From positions 90,281,001 through 90,345,000 of the forward strand of contig CM075656.1 of assembly GCA_037953625.1 (NCBI GenBank): a stretch of DNA of 64,000 nucleotides. The letters are read 5' to 3'. The notes under the pieces are model-generated. The model ran no database searches and had not been told where the DNA came from. It worked only from the letters and a program-made list of their open reading frames with translations. Positions within the stretch are counted from its first letter, which is position 1; the number at the start of each line of letters is the position of its first letter. Source of the DNA: Crotalaria pallida. Taxonomy: Eukaryota > Streptophyta > Magnoliopsida > Fabales > Fabaceae. A program made the position numbers and the translations under genes. Positions 42,690-56,000 of the stretch are shown here, piece by piece.

Positions 42690-43119
42690 TCTTAGCCATT
42701 GATTATCTTAAACTGAAAACTTGGAAAAATTAACATTGTGGATGTGGCACTGTGACAAACAACACAATAATTTCTCGAAAACAGCAAAATAATTAAAATT
42801 TAGAATTTCTCTAGAACATAGCACACATGGCAACAAAAGGTAAAAAGAGTAGCTTATCAAATCTGATGTATTTTGTTGGTCTCCTTTCCTATTTTTTATC
42901 CCTTTCTCAAAAATACTCACAAATCATATAATTAAATAATTTCATTCTCTTGCATTAAAAAAAAATCATTCTCGCATAAACTTTCAATTTTGTTTTTTCT
43001 ACTTAACTTTTTTTCCCAACTATCATTAATATTTTTCAAAGACTATTTTTGGGACTATTAATATTATTTCACTATTTTCCAATTTCGCATAAAGGGCAAA
43101 ACAGAGAAATCAACTATAC
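42690..43119. other. Intergenic AT-rich DNA
   Basis: No gene or clear repeat seen; the frame at 42708-42920 has no domain. Confidence 0.5.
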
Positions 43120-43535
43120 CTTCTAGTCCTAAATGCAAGTCTTATTGATAATTTTTTGACATTAATGTAAGCTTTTGTTTCAAATCCAATGCATTAATTA
43201 TTTATTTTTCTATAAATAATCATATTTACTCAATAGTCAATGCTTCTTAGAGTTTTAATAATAATTATTAGGATAATTTTAAAAAGTTATACCAAATTTT
43301 TACATTTTTAAAATTACAAATAGTATTAACTAACTTTTTTAAAAAGTCTATTTTTGTTTCATAAATACCCATATTTACTCGATAGTCAATATTTTTTAGA
43401 GTCTCGATGATAATTATTGAGATAATTCTAAAAAATTATATTATTTTTTTTGCATTTTTAGTTTTACTAATAGTATTAACTAAATTTTTTAAAAAAGTCT
43501 ATTTTTAATCAAAAGTAATTTAAATTTAGGCTATA
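43120..43535. mobile_element. MITE-like sequence with internal duplication
   Basis: A block containing ATATTTACTC, ATAGTCAATG/ATAGTCAATA and ATAATTATTAGGATAATT/ATAATTATTGAGATAATT is present twice, about 160 bp apart. It resembles a doubled, diverged family B interior. Confidence 0.45.
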
Positions 43536-43541
43536 AGGAAG

Positions 43542-43937
43542 TGTTATGGACCGGTATCACGGACAAATAATAACCGGTATCACGGACCAACAAGCATTAA
43601 TTCGGCATACCGGCAATTCGGCATCAATAATCAATCAATACATAACCGACATAACGGTTCGTCATTATGCTGCTAATGATGGCATTTATGGAGCCGTTAC
43701 TTTTCGACCTTAATGCCCATTATGGCTCATCATTCCAATGTCTCGTACTCCTCCCTATATAAACAAGGTAAAATGCCAAGGTATGGAGGAACTCATCATC
43801 GTTGTTTACACACGTCACACACACCACCCCCAAAATATCCCGACTCGGTGACGATGTTCTTTAACCAAGAACCCGTTATCATCGTCGTACATCAATAAAC
43901 CGGTTTACCGGTACATGTGGGATAACACCCCACAACA
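43542..43937. mobile_element. Solo LTR with 5-bp TSD
   Basis: It starts TGTTATGGACCGGTATCACG, ends ACCCCACAACA, and is flanked by GGAAG at 43537-43541 and 43938-43942. Inside, CCCTATATAAACAAGG at about 43755 is a promoter-like TATA on the + strand, and CCGGTATCACGGAC repeats at the left end. No internal region adjoins, so this is a recombined (solo) LTR. Confidence 0.85.
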
Positions 43938-43942
43938 GGAAG

Positions 43943-44542
43943 TAGCTTCCGCAAAGACAACTAAAAAATAACTTTTTTATGGCTTGAAAAATATATAACT
44001 AGAAAAGGGGGGGGGGGGGGGGGGGGTTGTATTACTTTTAAAAAATTGGTTAACTTTTATTGAGAAAAATTACTAAATTCATTGATTTAAATTAATAATT
44101 GAAAAAATTGATGTTGATTGATTTTTTAAGTAGGTCTGAAATCATGTTTTTATGATAAGATTTCAAATAAATTTATAATAAAATTATGAATGCATTTTGT
44201 AGTTTATACAGCTAATTAACTAATCCAAAAAAAAAATATTATTTGATATATTTTTCCAAAATTATCTTCATATTATTATTGTTAATTAAAAAATAATAAA
44301 TAAATAAAAATATTCATGAAAATAAGTAATTAGATTCAATTATAAATTGGAATGCAATTTTTTTTGAGGATAATAGGTTAAAAATGATATATGCATTGAA
44401 AAACTAAAAAAATTAATACTTTAATGATAATAAAACTAACTTTTCAATGCAATTTTATCTTTTTTTTCACTTATTATCCCCAATTCTAAAAAATGAGGTT
44501 AATTTTTTTAAAATAAAACAAAATTTCCCAAATATTGAGAAC
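43943..44542. other. Intergenic DNA with a poly-G run
   Basis: A run of 20 G at 44007-44026; the rest is AT-rich without a supported gene. Confidence 0.7.
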
Positions 44543-44547
44543 CTGAG

Positions 44548-47500
44548 TGTAACACCCCAATTTGGACTTAGAATTTTCACTAAAAATTTGCGCCATTTTT
44601 TTTTATAACATTATCAAAATCAATTCAGTTTAATTCTTTTACCAAAAGATTTTCTTAAATACAATTTGATTCAATTGGTTTACAAAAATGTTTTGGTACT
44701 TGCGTCATAAAATTCTATTTCCAAAAAGAGATGTTATCATCCAACACATTTCCAAAAACTCATTTTCTAAATGTCATATTTAGTCGATGGTTAACTTGCG
44801 GAAAAATAGTTTAATTACTTTATGAATATAATATATAACAAAAGAAACTTCTTTTATTTCATTTCAAATAATCATTTATTATAACAGGGGTTACATTCGG
44901 GATAGAGTAATCATGTCCTACCCATCTAGAGATGGAATACAAAAACAAAGACTATACTAACTTAGATTACTAATCTTCATTGCCATCCTCCATCACAAGT
45001 ATCTGAGAGATTCCTCGGCTGCCGCTTCTACGTCCTCCTCATAATGATGCTCCATTCCACGATCATTCTCCAACTTAAGAAACCATCCCTTGAAATGCTA
45101 TATGATCTGACATCTGTGAACATTGTCCCCAATGTCCACAGGGAAAGGAAAGAAGAGAGAGAGTCAACGATCCGGACGAATGGTCGTCGACGGCATGGAC
45201 TTACTCTAAGGGATCATATTAAGACACAAATATATGCAATAACTATAACATTTCCTCATTCACAGCTCATAATTACCACTTTATTCTTATAACTTATTAT
45301 ATCTTCCTCTTTTTTCGCATTAATATCTTTTCTTAAAGTTTCATACTCATAGTCTTTCCACTAGGTCTTTCCATAATACAACCGTCAATGATTTAGGGAG
45401 GGAAATCATTGAGGTAAGGGAACAGTCAGCACACACGATACATCTCCTCCTCATCATCCAACCACAACCTAAGTCGGAAAGCAGATGGGATGCACAGAAA
45501 TCCTAACCATGCTGACCTCGAAGCCAAACGGTACGTACCAGCTGAAACCACGCAAGTTGGCCAGCAAAATAAAATCAATCATCAATTCATAAGTTCATCA
45601 AAAATAATCGATGGCTTCTAGTCCCATTCGGATTCCCTCTACACCATCCATGATTTGTTCAAGGGGGCGACAGCTCTATCCCTAGTTGTACATGTAGCCC
45701 TCGCTACGATCAACGACCAGCAGGTGCCCTTGATCACTGTAGCATCGTTCCACCTAGGGAAGCGCTCTTAGGCTTCTTGACGAATCACCATCATTGCCCT
45801 CCCCTATCGCAATCACCACTTGGCGGAATGCACGACCTTCAAGTATCCGGTATCTTTCCTCTCCACTACTTCACTCTCAACGTAGTTAGAAAGGATTGGG
45901 TCCTAAAGTCTTAAATCTTTTTAAAGTCTTTTAGAAATCTTTTCTTAATCCTAAGTTTGGTCGACCCATTCTAAGCCGCGCTTCTAACGGGTCTCGACCT
46001 CTAAGGGACCATAGCAAACACCTCCCTAAAGTACAGTGGATTCCACAAGACATGAGCCACGACAAAGTCATTCACGTGGCCAATCGCTTAAGGGGATATA
46101 ATAAAGTCATTGTGCCGTTCGCACCATCACTGTACACTAACAACGATCTTCAAATTTCACAAGATTCAAATAATCATTTTGCATAATTTATTTTCACAAT
46201 CATACTTCCAGATAATTCAAGTCCTTTTCATAGGAACAACAATTCAATATACATCGAGCACACTTCCATAGGATAAATCCTTATCCCAAAATAATCCCAA
46301 CATATTTGTTATCTCATCACTTATCATTTTATCATCTCCAAAATCATTAAAGCAATATCCAATATACAACTTCAGAATATACAACATGGTATAACAATTA
46401 TTAACAGACATAATATTGAGGAATCGTATTTTTCGTAAGGACGGCGGAACACACACACATTTGCCGTCTTACTACTCAACCTATAGATTCCTAGTTCCGA
46501 CCTTTGAGATGATACGGAACGTCCTAATGCTACCTCAGTGCCATTATGTCTTAGGAAGGTTGCTCTCTTACCTGAGATCCATGCTTACTCTGTTTTCAAC
46601 CTTTGCGTTCACAGCTCCAGCAGCTCGTTCACTTTTAATTCCTTTTTTTTTTTTTTAAATGATGAACGACATACAATCAATATCACGCAAGTATCTTATA
46701 CTATCTATTCGCTAATGTAAGGACTAAACCCAAAGTACCCAAGTACCTTAAAACAGAAATCCCTTTTTAAAACAGAAACCCTTTTTAAGGCATTAGATAA
46801 CTTAAAATAATTCCTTTTTGAAAAACATACTTTTAACAAATATCACTTTCTTAATAACCTTTGAAATCAAAAGACTTTGTATTAGAATATACAACACTTG
46901 AAAAGTAAATCATTCCTTCTCCACAATCAAGGCCTCTTAAACATTACTAAATAAAATCTTTAAAACCAATCATCAAGTCAAAATCACTTTTCAAAGACAT
47001 ACAACCATTATCAGCCACAGATTTATACAAATAAAACAACACTTTATTTAAACAAATAACATCAAATCATATTTTCACAGAATTACTTTTATAATTTCTT
47101 TTATACTCGATACACTTATATTAAGGGTCCTATAAAAATCCTCATACTAATTCATTCCAAAACAATTTTTATAGTTGATGCAACAATTCTAGAATTTTGG
47201 ACAGCAGACCCTACAAGTCTTGAAAATCGCTTTTTCCACCACTGGTTTATCGGAAAGACATGCCACTTTTTCCTACAATTTCTTTACAGTTCTAGTATAA
47301 AAATATGATTAAATATACATTAAACAAAATAATTTTGCTTGCTGGATAGTCACCAAAATCTAGTTGCATCAATTCTAAAAATTGTTATAAACATGTTCTA
47401 TCATTCATTTATAACCATATATAATTCTAAGATCTATACATATAATACAAAAAAAATTAGAACTTAATCAATTAAATCATTAGAGACTATTCATACTTTC

Positions 47501-50500
47501 ATTAACACATAATTCAATTCCAAATGCTTATATAACAACTACCATTCAAATAGTAACATAAGCCGCTTAAACAAATAACTTAAACTTAATGAAATCTTTT
47601 AAACATTTGGACAGCCAGAAACACATTTTTAAAAATCAATACAAACACTTAACACATCAACAATCATTCTAAAATATGAACTCATTCACTTATCAAGTCA
47701 AAACAAGTTCTAAAGTTGATGCAACTCAAACTAAGATTCTGGACAGTAACAAAATAAGGTTGCATCTCTTCACAGCTACCCAAAATTCATTCTTTTCAAT
47801 TTCCTACTAAAAAATTCACATACCAAATTCTTAAAATGAAATTAAGCTTAAAAAGTAATATTTTTCCCCACTTATTCAATTATGGGCAGCACTTAAATTA
47901 TTTCAATTCACCTAAAATCTTCTAGACATACTACTAATGTCAATATAAAACAAATCTGGACAACCACTCAAACAATTGCACTTACTCACAATATTCATCC
48001 AATTAAAGTTCTGACATCTATTTTCAAAGAGCTAAAAACTATAACTCAAAAGTATCCATATCTTATAAAAATAGTTACATTTTCTAATTCATATCAAGTC
48101 TGGACAGCAACTTGATTTCCCAAGAAATTGATAATCTCATTCATTTAAAAACTTTCTTTTTACACTAAACACCTATACACATAAGGACATAAAATATCAT
48201 TTTAATTTCATATGTCTTCATGCCAATAAAATTTTTCAGGATATAAACAAATTCCCAAAATTATTAATCTTTATAAAAATCATTCCTTCAATTGTTATTT
48301 CATGAAATCACTTCAAGAATTTAAAACACCACATTAGTACAGATAGACTTAGAAAAATTTCAACAATATACCTACCCTATATAAATAACAATTTCGGCCA
48401 TATCATCAAAATAAAAACAATAATCAAAAATCATTTTTCACATAATCAATCATCTAAGCCTTATAATCAACTATTAACTATTGGAAACAAGAATAACTCA
48501 TGCACATATCCTCCATCAATCATACAAATTTTATTTTATTTTTTTGTTTTTCCATGAACCTCACGGTTCATACAGCGAGTAAAATAAATTTTTTCAAAAT
48601 TTTCAAATCAAGTTTTGTTTATTCATCAGAGGGTTATTTCTCTTTAAAACTCAGGACTAAACCTCAAACAGTCATTACCACAAATCTCAAAAATCACTTA
48701 AATACTCAGATGATTGCAAATCAAATTTTCTATACCCTAATTTCCTTCTCAAAATTTGTCCATCATCAGGAAATAAAAAGGGTTGTTTCTTTAAACCACT
48801 TTATAAGTCCCTTTTTAATCCTTATTCATATGAACATGAGCAAAATTCACAAATAGTTAAGAAAATTTAAAACTTACAGAATAGAAATAATTTTAAGAAC
48901 ATAATTTTAAAATACATATAACACACATTCATAACTCATACCTTTAGGCAAAATAATTTAGACCTTAAATAAATTAAAATAAGTACTTTTTGAGTAAAAA
49001 TAGATTTTGGACAGTCACTAAACAAGTATCCTATATCATTATAACACTTACACACTCACATAGGCACACATACAATAATTAAACAAATATCTTATTATAA
49101 ATTTCCATCCACTCCAAAAAAACCAGATACAAATCAGTTTCTTCAATTAGAACAGGACTAATGTTTTAATACCACATGTACTCATTTATATATTCATCCA
49201 AGTAGAGAACACATACAACTTAGTTTATCATTATTATGATTACACTTATTATTATTATTAGGGCCATTAGGCCACTGCTCAACAAATTTTATTTAACACT
49301 ATAACTACAATTGATTATATATACATCAAATACTATCCATTATACCTAATACCAAACAAATACTATATATTACTATTAGTATATCTATATACACACATAT
49401 ATCAAAGGCCTCACAGCCAAAAACCTAGAAATAATAAAAATAAACTCAAACAAAACAATGATTTCTAAATGCAAACTATTACACTCAACACATTAAATCT
49501 TTTATTAATATAACAAAATTTTAAACAATTATTCACATATAAGAATTTAACCTTTCATTTTCTTACTTCACATAATTCGGTCATCCCTAAATAAAAAGGG
49601 GAAACCTTAGTTTCTTTAAACCTCATTTTGAGTCCCTTTCTATTCATTGTTCATATGACCAGTAACAACATAAAAATTCTATATCCAAAAATATTCAGAG
49701 ATTTAAACTTGTGAATTACATAACCATAAAAGATCAGAATAACAAATACCTATTCACATAAAAGAATTAAATAAAATTTAAATACTTCTTCTTTTCCTCT
49801 CTAAATATTCGGCCATCTTAGGATAAAAAGGGGAGATTATTTCTCTTTAAACAATTTCTTTGTCCCTTTTAATTCCTTTTTCATTTGACCAACAAAACAA
49901 AGCTCATATAACATATTATAATTCATTTTTCCATTATAATATCTCAAGAAAGAGATTAGAGATTAACTTTTAGGAGATTCATAGTCATAGAAGATTGTTG
50001 TTATTTTAGTATAAAGAACAAAACAATAAAAAGGCAAAGGATAAAAACTTGTTCAATTATACAAAATCCTCTATAATTCATATGGTATAAGAACTAACAT
50101 AAACCCAGAAAATAAATTGATTATATTTATCAAAAATTTTAGCCATCTTAAGAATTAAAGAAAAGGGGAGATGAATCCCTTTAAACACTCTTTTTGGTGT
50201 CCCTTTTCTTATTCTTAATTCATATGACTTAAGAATAATTTCATATATTCAAGAACAACATTAAAATGAAAATAAAATTTTAGAACTTTAACTAAAGAAG
50301 AATTTGAGAAGGTTTAAACAAAATATAAACAAAACAACTTAAAATAGCTTAATTAAATAAGTGATTATGGGTTACCTCTACTCCTTAAGCTTTTTAGAAA
50401 ACTTCAAGCAACAAAGCAACCAAGCAAATTTCCTTCCTCCCTCCTAGCTTTACACGTCCCTCTCTCTCTCTCTTTCTCTCTTAGAATTTCATTTTTTTCT

Positions 50501-51625
50501 CTTGTAAAACTATCAAGTGTTGGTGTGTGAAAGTTGTGGAACTAAGGCTCTCTATTTATAGGTGTTTGGAGGTGCATTCCCCTTCATATTTCTGACCTAA
50601 ATTTCGTGCTCCCTTCATCAAGTTCCATTCAAAAATTTTCAAATACTACTTGGAACATGAACTAGCATTAAATGTGATTTTGTTGATTCCTAAAGCATTT
50701 TAATTCATGGATTATTCTCACAAACTTCAGAACTATTCTTCCCCTCTTCCCACACTAATTTTGGACAGTGCATAATATTAGAAATAGGAGAGAAAAATTC
50801 TCATTGGTTCATTGTGGAGGTGCCTACATAATTACCCAATCACTTAATTATTTAAAATTAGATTTTCTACCTACTGTACAAAAATTTTCGCAAACAGTAA
50901 AATAAAAATTTTATTTTTACATATTAAGATTCTACATTTCAATACGATCGTTTTCATATAAATTTTGTAATTTTTGGACTTACGGTTTGAAAGTTATGAA
51001 TTTTTGAAGTCCTAAGGTCATTTCTACAAAAAATACACTTCCTAAGCTTTTCAAATAATTTAAAAATAATAAAAATACGAAAATATACTTAATTTGAATA
51101 ATAGTACACTATACAACTTCAGTAATGTATTTCATTTTCCAAAATAAAATATTCTTTAGTCAAAAGGTTATTAAATGCATTAAAACCACACTTTGATTCT
51201 TAAAACTCAAAAATTCGTTCACTACTGTAGCAGTGATAAAATTTCGAAAACTCAAAAATAAAAATCAAAGCTTTACATTTTCATAATCTAGATTTCGATA
51301 CGATCGTTTTGACATATCATTTGTAATTTTTTGACATACGGTTGAAAAGATATGAATTTCTAAAGATATGATACTCTAATCCATCAAAAATCATTTCATC
51401 TTTTAAAATCATTTAAATCAAATACTTTACCTTAAAAATATTTCATTTAAATAGGCTAGGGAAAACATTGGTATATAATATATATACCTATATATGTTAC
51501 GTGTATACATATATATTTTCATATATATATATTTTTTATATAAACCCAGGTATCAAAATCAAGCATAATTTCCTAATTTCAATTATAAAATCACAAATAA
51601 ATTGGGTAAAATTGTGGGTCTCACA
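44548..51625 (-). repeat. 3' LTR of the giant-LTR element
   Basis: 7078 bp; the 3' LTR on the minus-strand reading. Differs from the other LTR at about 30 sites by eye. Contains four related modules near 48770, 49580, 49805 and 50145 (AAAAAGGGG, TTTCTTTAAAC, then TCCCTTT and TTCATATGACC), a recurrent TGGACAG heptamer, and two ATACGATCGTTTT segments at about 50942 and 51297. Short frames such as 45044-45292 and 48500-48856 run antisense to the element and show no domain. Confidence 0.9.
50552..50560 (-). promoter_or_regulatory. TATA box of the 3' LTR
   Basis: Minus-strand TATAAATAG, followed downstream by a transcribed-looking stretch and a CT/GA repeat. It marks the probable U3/R boundary about 1.1 kb into the LTR on the minus strand. 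Confidence 0.6.
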
Positions 51626-53012
51626 ATCCTCCCCAACTTAAAGATTTCTCGTCCCCGAGAAATACGCACAGAGACAAGCAAGGAAACACACAAGGTTATT
51701 CAGACATTTTTACTACCCTTCACTTTGTTATTTACTTCTTTTTGAGAATACATCCTTCCTTCGATGTCTTCGTCGATCAACACTCTTTTACTGGTCAACC
51801 TTTGCCATAATGCCGCGCGGGAGTTGAATTGAGTCAAATTCAAAGGTAGGCAACAAACAATAATTGTCACAATAGTAGTTTGGTCAAACCAGAAGTATTA
51901 AAGGTAAGTGAGTATGAATCATTCATAGGGGATTTTGGTATTTTACGTAAGGGGCTTGGTAAGGACAGTTTATTTTTTTGAATTTGGTGTCAATCCAGAA
52001 GTAATTTCTTGTATGCATATCAAAACCATAATCACCAGCTGAGTTACTTCATACTTCTACCGTACCTATGCTACACGGTTACTTGTCACTACACTTCTTC
52101 TAACATGGACTCTACTTAACCTTTTGCTCCCCAACTTTGATCAAACTTATACCATCTATCACACAACTCGATATCCAATTTTACCTTGAGACTATAACTA
52201 CCCGACTTTTCACCCATTAAATCCCCTTCTTAGTACCGCTTAGGGACTGACTCTAAACCATTATTCCAAAATTCGTAATTTTTCACACAACTGTACCATC
52301 ACCTTGTCCCTTCAGCCTTCTAAAATTCATGTGCTATGCATACAAGTGTTACTTCCTTCATAACTTTATGTGGTAGGGTTATGTTTTAGCCGCAAGGATT
52401 CGAGAAAAGAACTTTGAATTTACTGAATTCTTGGTATTTGGTTGAATAGTTTGATGGCAGGTGATCATTAGATTGGGTAATTTCTGACCAAAAGGAAGTA
52501 TTTTTAATTTGAAAGCGTCAAATTATCACAGAAATGCGAAGGTCAAGCTCACAACTAGATAAAAAGGTAATTGGGTTTTCACAAAAATTGAAAATATGTA
52601 AGGTAATGCCTTGACTTGAACTCAATTCTTCTTTGACAATCTTCATAATACTGCACTTTTTCCGAAATGGGTTTTTCCTTTGCTTCTCCCATCAGAAAGT
52701 CTCCTACCAACGAGTCACTTTGTCCTGATCCACACTTCGGAAATTCCAAATGTGAGAAAGCTAACTTTAATCCTAACCATAGTCCTCTTAGGAATTCGGG
52801 GTTCACGTCATTGCTACCATTGTCTTGACTTGCCAAACTTGCAAAAGGTCCATGCTTCTCCATTTCTATACCAACTATAACCCTTAGTTTATTCTAAGAC
52901 TAAAATCGTTACAACTTAAACACAAACAAAACGCAACCAGAGTCACACAAGGAAAGCATATAAGGCTATGCTTAAGGCCACTAAGGACAACCATCGCTCT
53001 GATACCACTAAA
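51626..53012 (-). other. Internal region of the giant-LTR element
   Basis: 1387 bp. PBS rc at about 52996-53008 (minus TGGTATCAGAGCG); polypurine tract at about 51626-51640. The only sense frame of note is 52579-52863 (94 codons, MEKHGPFASLASQDNGSNDV), starting about 130 bp after the PBS, where gag would begin. It could be a gag remnant but shows no zinc knuckle or other motif. The rest is non-coding. Confidence 0.8.
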
Positions 53013-56000
53013 TGTAACACCCCAATTTGGACTTAGAATTTTCACTAAAAATTTGCGCCATTTTTTTTTATAACATTATCAAAATCAATTCAGTTTAATT
53101 CTTTTACCAAAAGATTTTCTTAAATACAATTTGATTCAATTGGTTTACAAAAATGTTTTGGTACTTGCGTCATAAAATTCTATTTCCAAAAAGAGATGTT
53201 ATCATCCAACACATTTCCAAAAACTCATTTTCTAAACATCATATTTAGTCGATGGTTAACTTGCGGAAAAATAGTTTAATTACTTTATGAATATAATATA
53301 TAACAAAAGAAACTTCTTTTATTTCATTTCAAATAATCATTTATTACAACAGGGGTTACATTCGGGATAGAGTAATCATGTCCTACCCATCTAGAGATGG
53401 AATACAAAAACAAAGACTATACTAACTTAGATTACTAATCTTCATTGCCATCCTCCATCACAAGTATCTGAGAGATTCCTCGGCTGCCGCTTCTACGTCC
53501 TCCTCATAATGATGCTCCATTCCACAATCATTCTCCAACTTAAGAAACCATCCCTTGAAATGCTATATGATCTGACATCTGTGAACATTGTCCCCAATGT
53601 CCACAGGGAAAGGAAAGAAGAGAGAGAGTCAACGATCCGGACGAATGGTCGTCGACGGCATGGACTTACTCTAAGGGATCACATTAAGACACAAATATAT
53701 GCAATAACTATAACATTTCCTCATTCACAGCTCATAATTACCACTTTATTCTTATAACTTATTATATCTTCCTCTTTTTTCGCATTAATATCTTTTCTTA
53801 AAGTTTCATACTCATAGTCTTTCCACTAGGTCTTTCCATAATACAACCGTCAATGATTTAGGGAGGGAAATCATTGAGGTAAGGGAACAGTCAGCACACA
53901 CGATACATCTCCTCCTCATCATCCAACCACAACCTAAGTCGGAAAGCAGATGGGATGCACAGGAATCCTAACCATGCTGACCTCGAAGCCAAACGGTACG
54001 TACCAGCTGAAACCACGCAAGTTGGCCAGCAAAATAAAATCAATCATCAATTCATAAGTTCATCAAAAATAATCGATGGCTTCTAGTCCCATTCGGATTC
54101 CCTCTACACCATCCATGATTTGTTCAAGGGGGCGACAGCTCTATCCCTAGTTGTACATGTAGCCCTCGCTACGATCAACGACCAGCAGGTGCCCTTGATC
54201 ACTGTAGCATCGTTCCACCTAGGGAAGCGCTCTTAGGCTTCTTGACGAATCACCATCATTGCCCTCCCCTATCGCAATCACCACTTGGCGGAATGCACGA
54301 CCTCCAAGTATCCGGTATCTTTCCTCTCCACTACTTCACTCTCAACGTAGTTAGAAAGGATTGGGTCCTAAAGTCTTTTAAATCTTTTTAAAGTCTTTTA
54401 GAAATCTTTTCTTAATCCTAAGTTTGGTCGACCCATTCTAAGCCGCGCTTCTAACGGGTCTCGACCTCTAAGGGACCATAGCAAACACCTCCCTAAAGTA
54501 CAGTGGATTCCACAAGACATGAGCCACGACAAAGTCATTCACGTGGCCAATCGCTTAAGGGGATATAATAAAGTCATTGTGCCGTTCGCACCATCACTGT
54601 ACACTAACAACGATCTTCAAATTTCACAAGATTCAAATAATCATTTTGCATAATTTATTTTCACAATCATACTTCCAGATATTTCAAGTCCTTTTCATAG
54701 GAACAACAATTCAATATACATCGAGCACACATCCATAGGATAAATCCTTATCCCAAAATAATCCCAACATATTTGTTATCTCATCACTTATCATTTTATC
54801 ATCTCCAAAATCATTAAAGCAATATCCAATATACAACTTCAGAATATACAACATGATATAACAATTATTAACAGACATAATATTGAGGAATCGTATTTTT
54901 CGTAAGGACGGCGGAACACACACACATTTGCCGTCTTACTACTCAACCTATAGATTCCTAGTTCCGACCTTTGAGATGATACGGAACGTCCTAATGCTAC
55001 CTCAGTGCCATTATGTCTTAGGAAGGTTGCTCTCTTACCTGAGATCCATGCTTACTCTGTTTTCAACCTTTGCGTTCACAGCTCCAGCAGCTCGTTCACT
55101 TTTAATTCCTTTTTTTTTTAAATGATGAACGACATACAATCAATATCACGCAAGTATCTTATACTATCTATTCGCTAATGTAAGGACTAAACCCAAAGTA
55201 CCCAAGTACCTTAAAACAGAAATCCCTTTTTAAAACAGAAACCCTTTTTAAGGCATTAGATAACTTAAAATAATTCCTTTTTGAAAAACATACTTTTAAC
55301 AAATATCACTTTCTTAATAACCTTTGAAATCAAAAGACTTTGTATTAGAATATACAACACTTGAAAAGTAAATCATTCCTTCTCCACAATCAAGGCCTCT
55401 TAAACATTACTAAATAAAATCTTTAAAACCAATCATCAAGTCAAAATCACTTTTCAAAGACATATAACCATTATCAGCCACAGATTTATACAAATAAAAC
55501 AACACTTTATTTAAACAAATAACATCAAATCATATTTTCACAGAATTACTTTTATAATTTCTTTTATACTCGATACACTTATATTAAGGGTCCTATAAAA
55601 ATCCTCATACTAATTCATTCCAAAACAATTTTTATAGTTGATGCAACAATTCTAGAATTTTGGACAGCAGACCCTACAAGTCTTGAAAATCGCTTTTTCC
55701 ACCACTGGTTTATCGGAAAGACATGCCACTTTTTCCTACAATTTCTTTACAGTTCTAGTATAAAAATATGATTAAATATACATTAAACAAAATAATTTTG
55801 CTTGCTGGATAGTCACCAAAATCTAGTTGCATCAATTCTAAAAATTGTTATAAACATGTTCTATCATTCATTTATAACCATATATAATTCTAAGATCTAT
55901 ACATATAATACAAAAAAAATTAGAACTTAATCAATTAAATCATTAGAGACTATTCATACTTTCATTAACACATAATTCAATTCCAAATGCTTATATAACA

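Noticed and set aside
48500..48856. Captured host gene in the LTR
   Set aside because: The 118-codon frame is Ser/Asn/Ile-rich, antisense to the element and without motifs.
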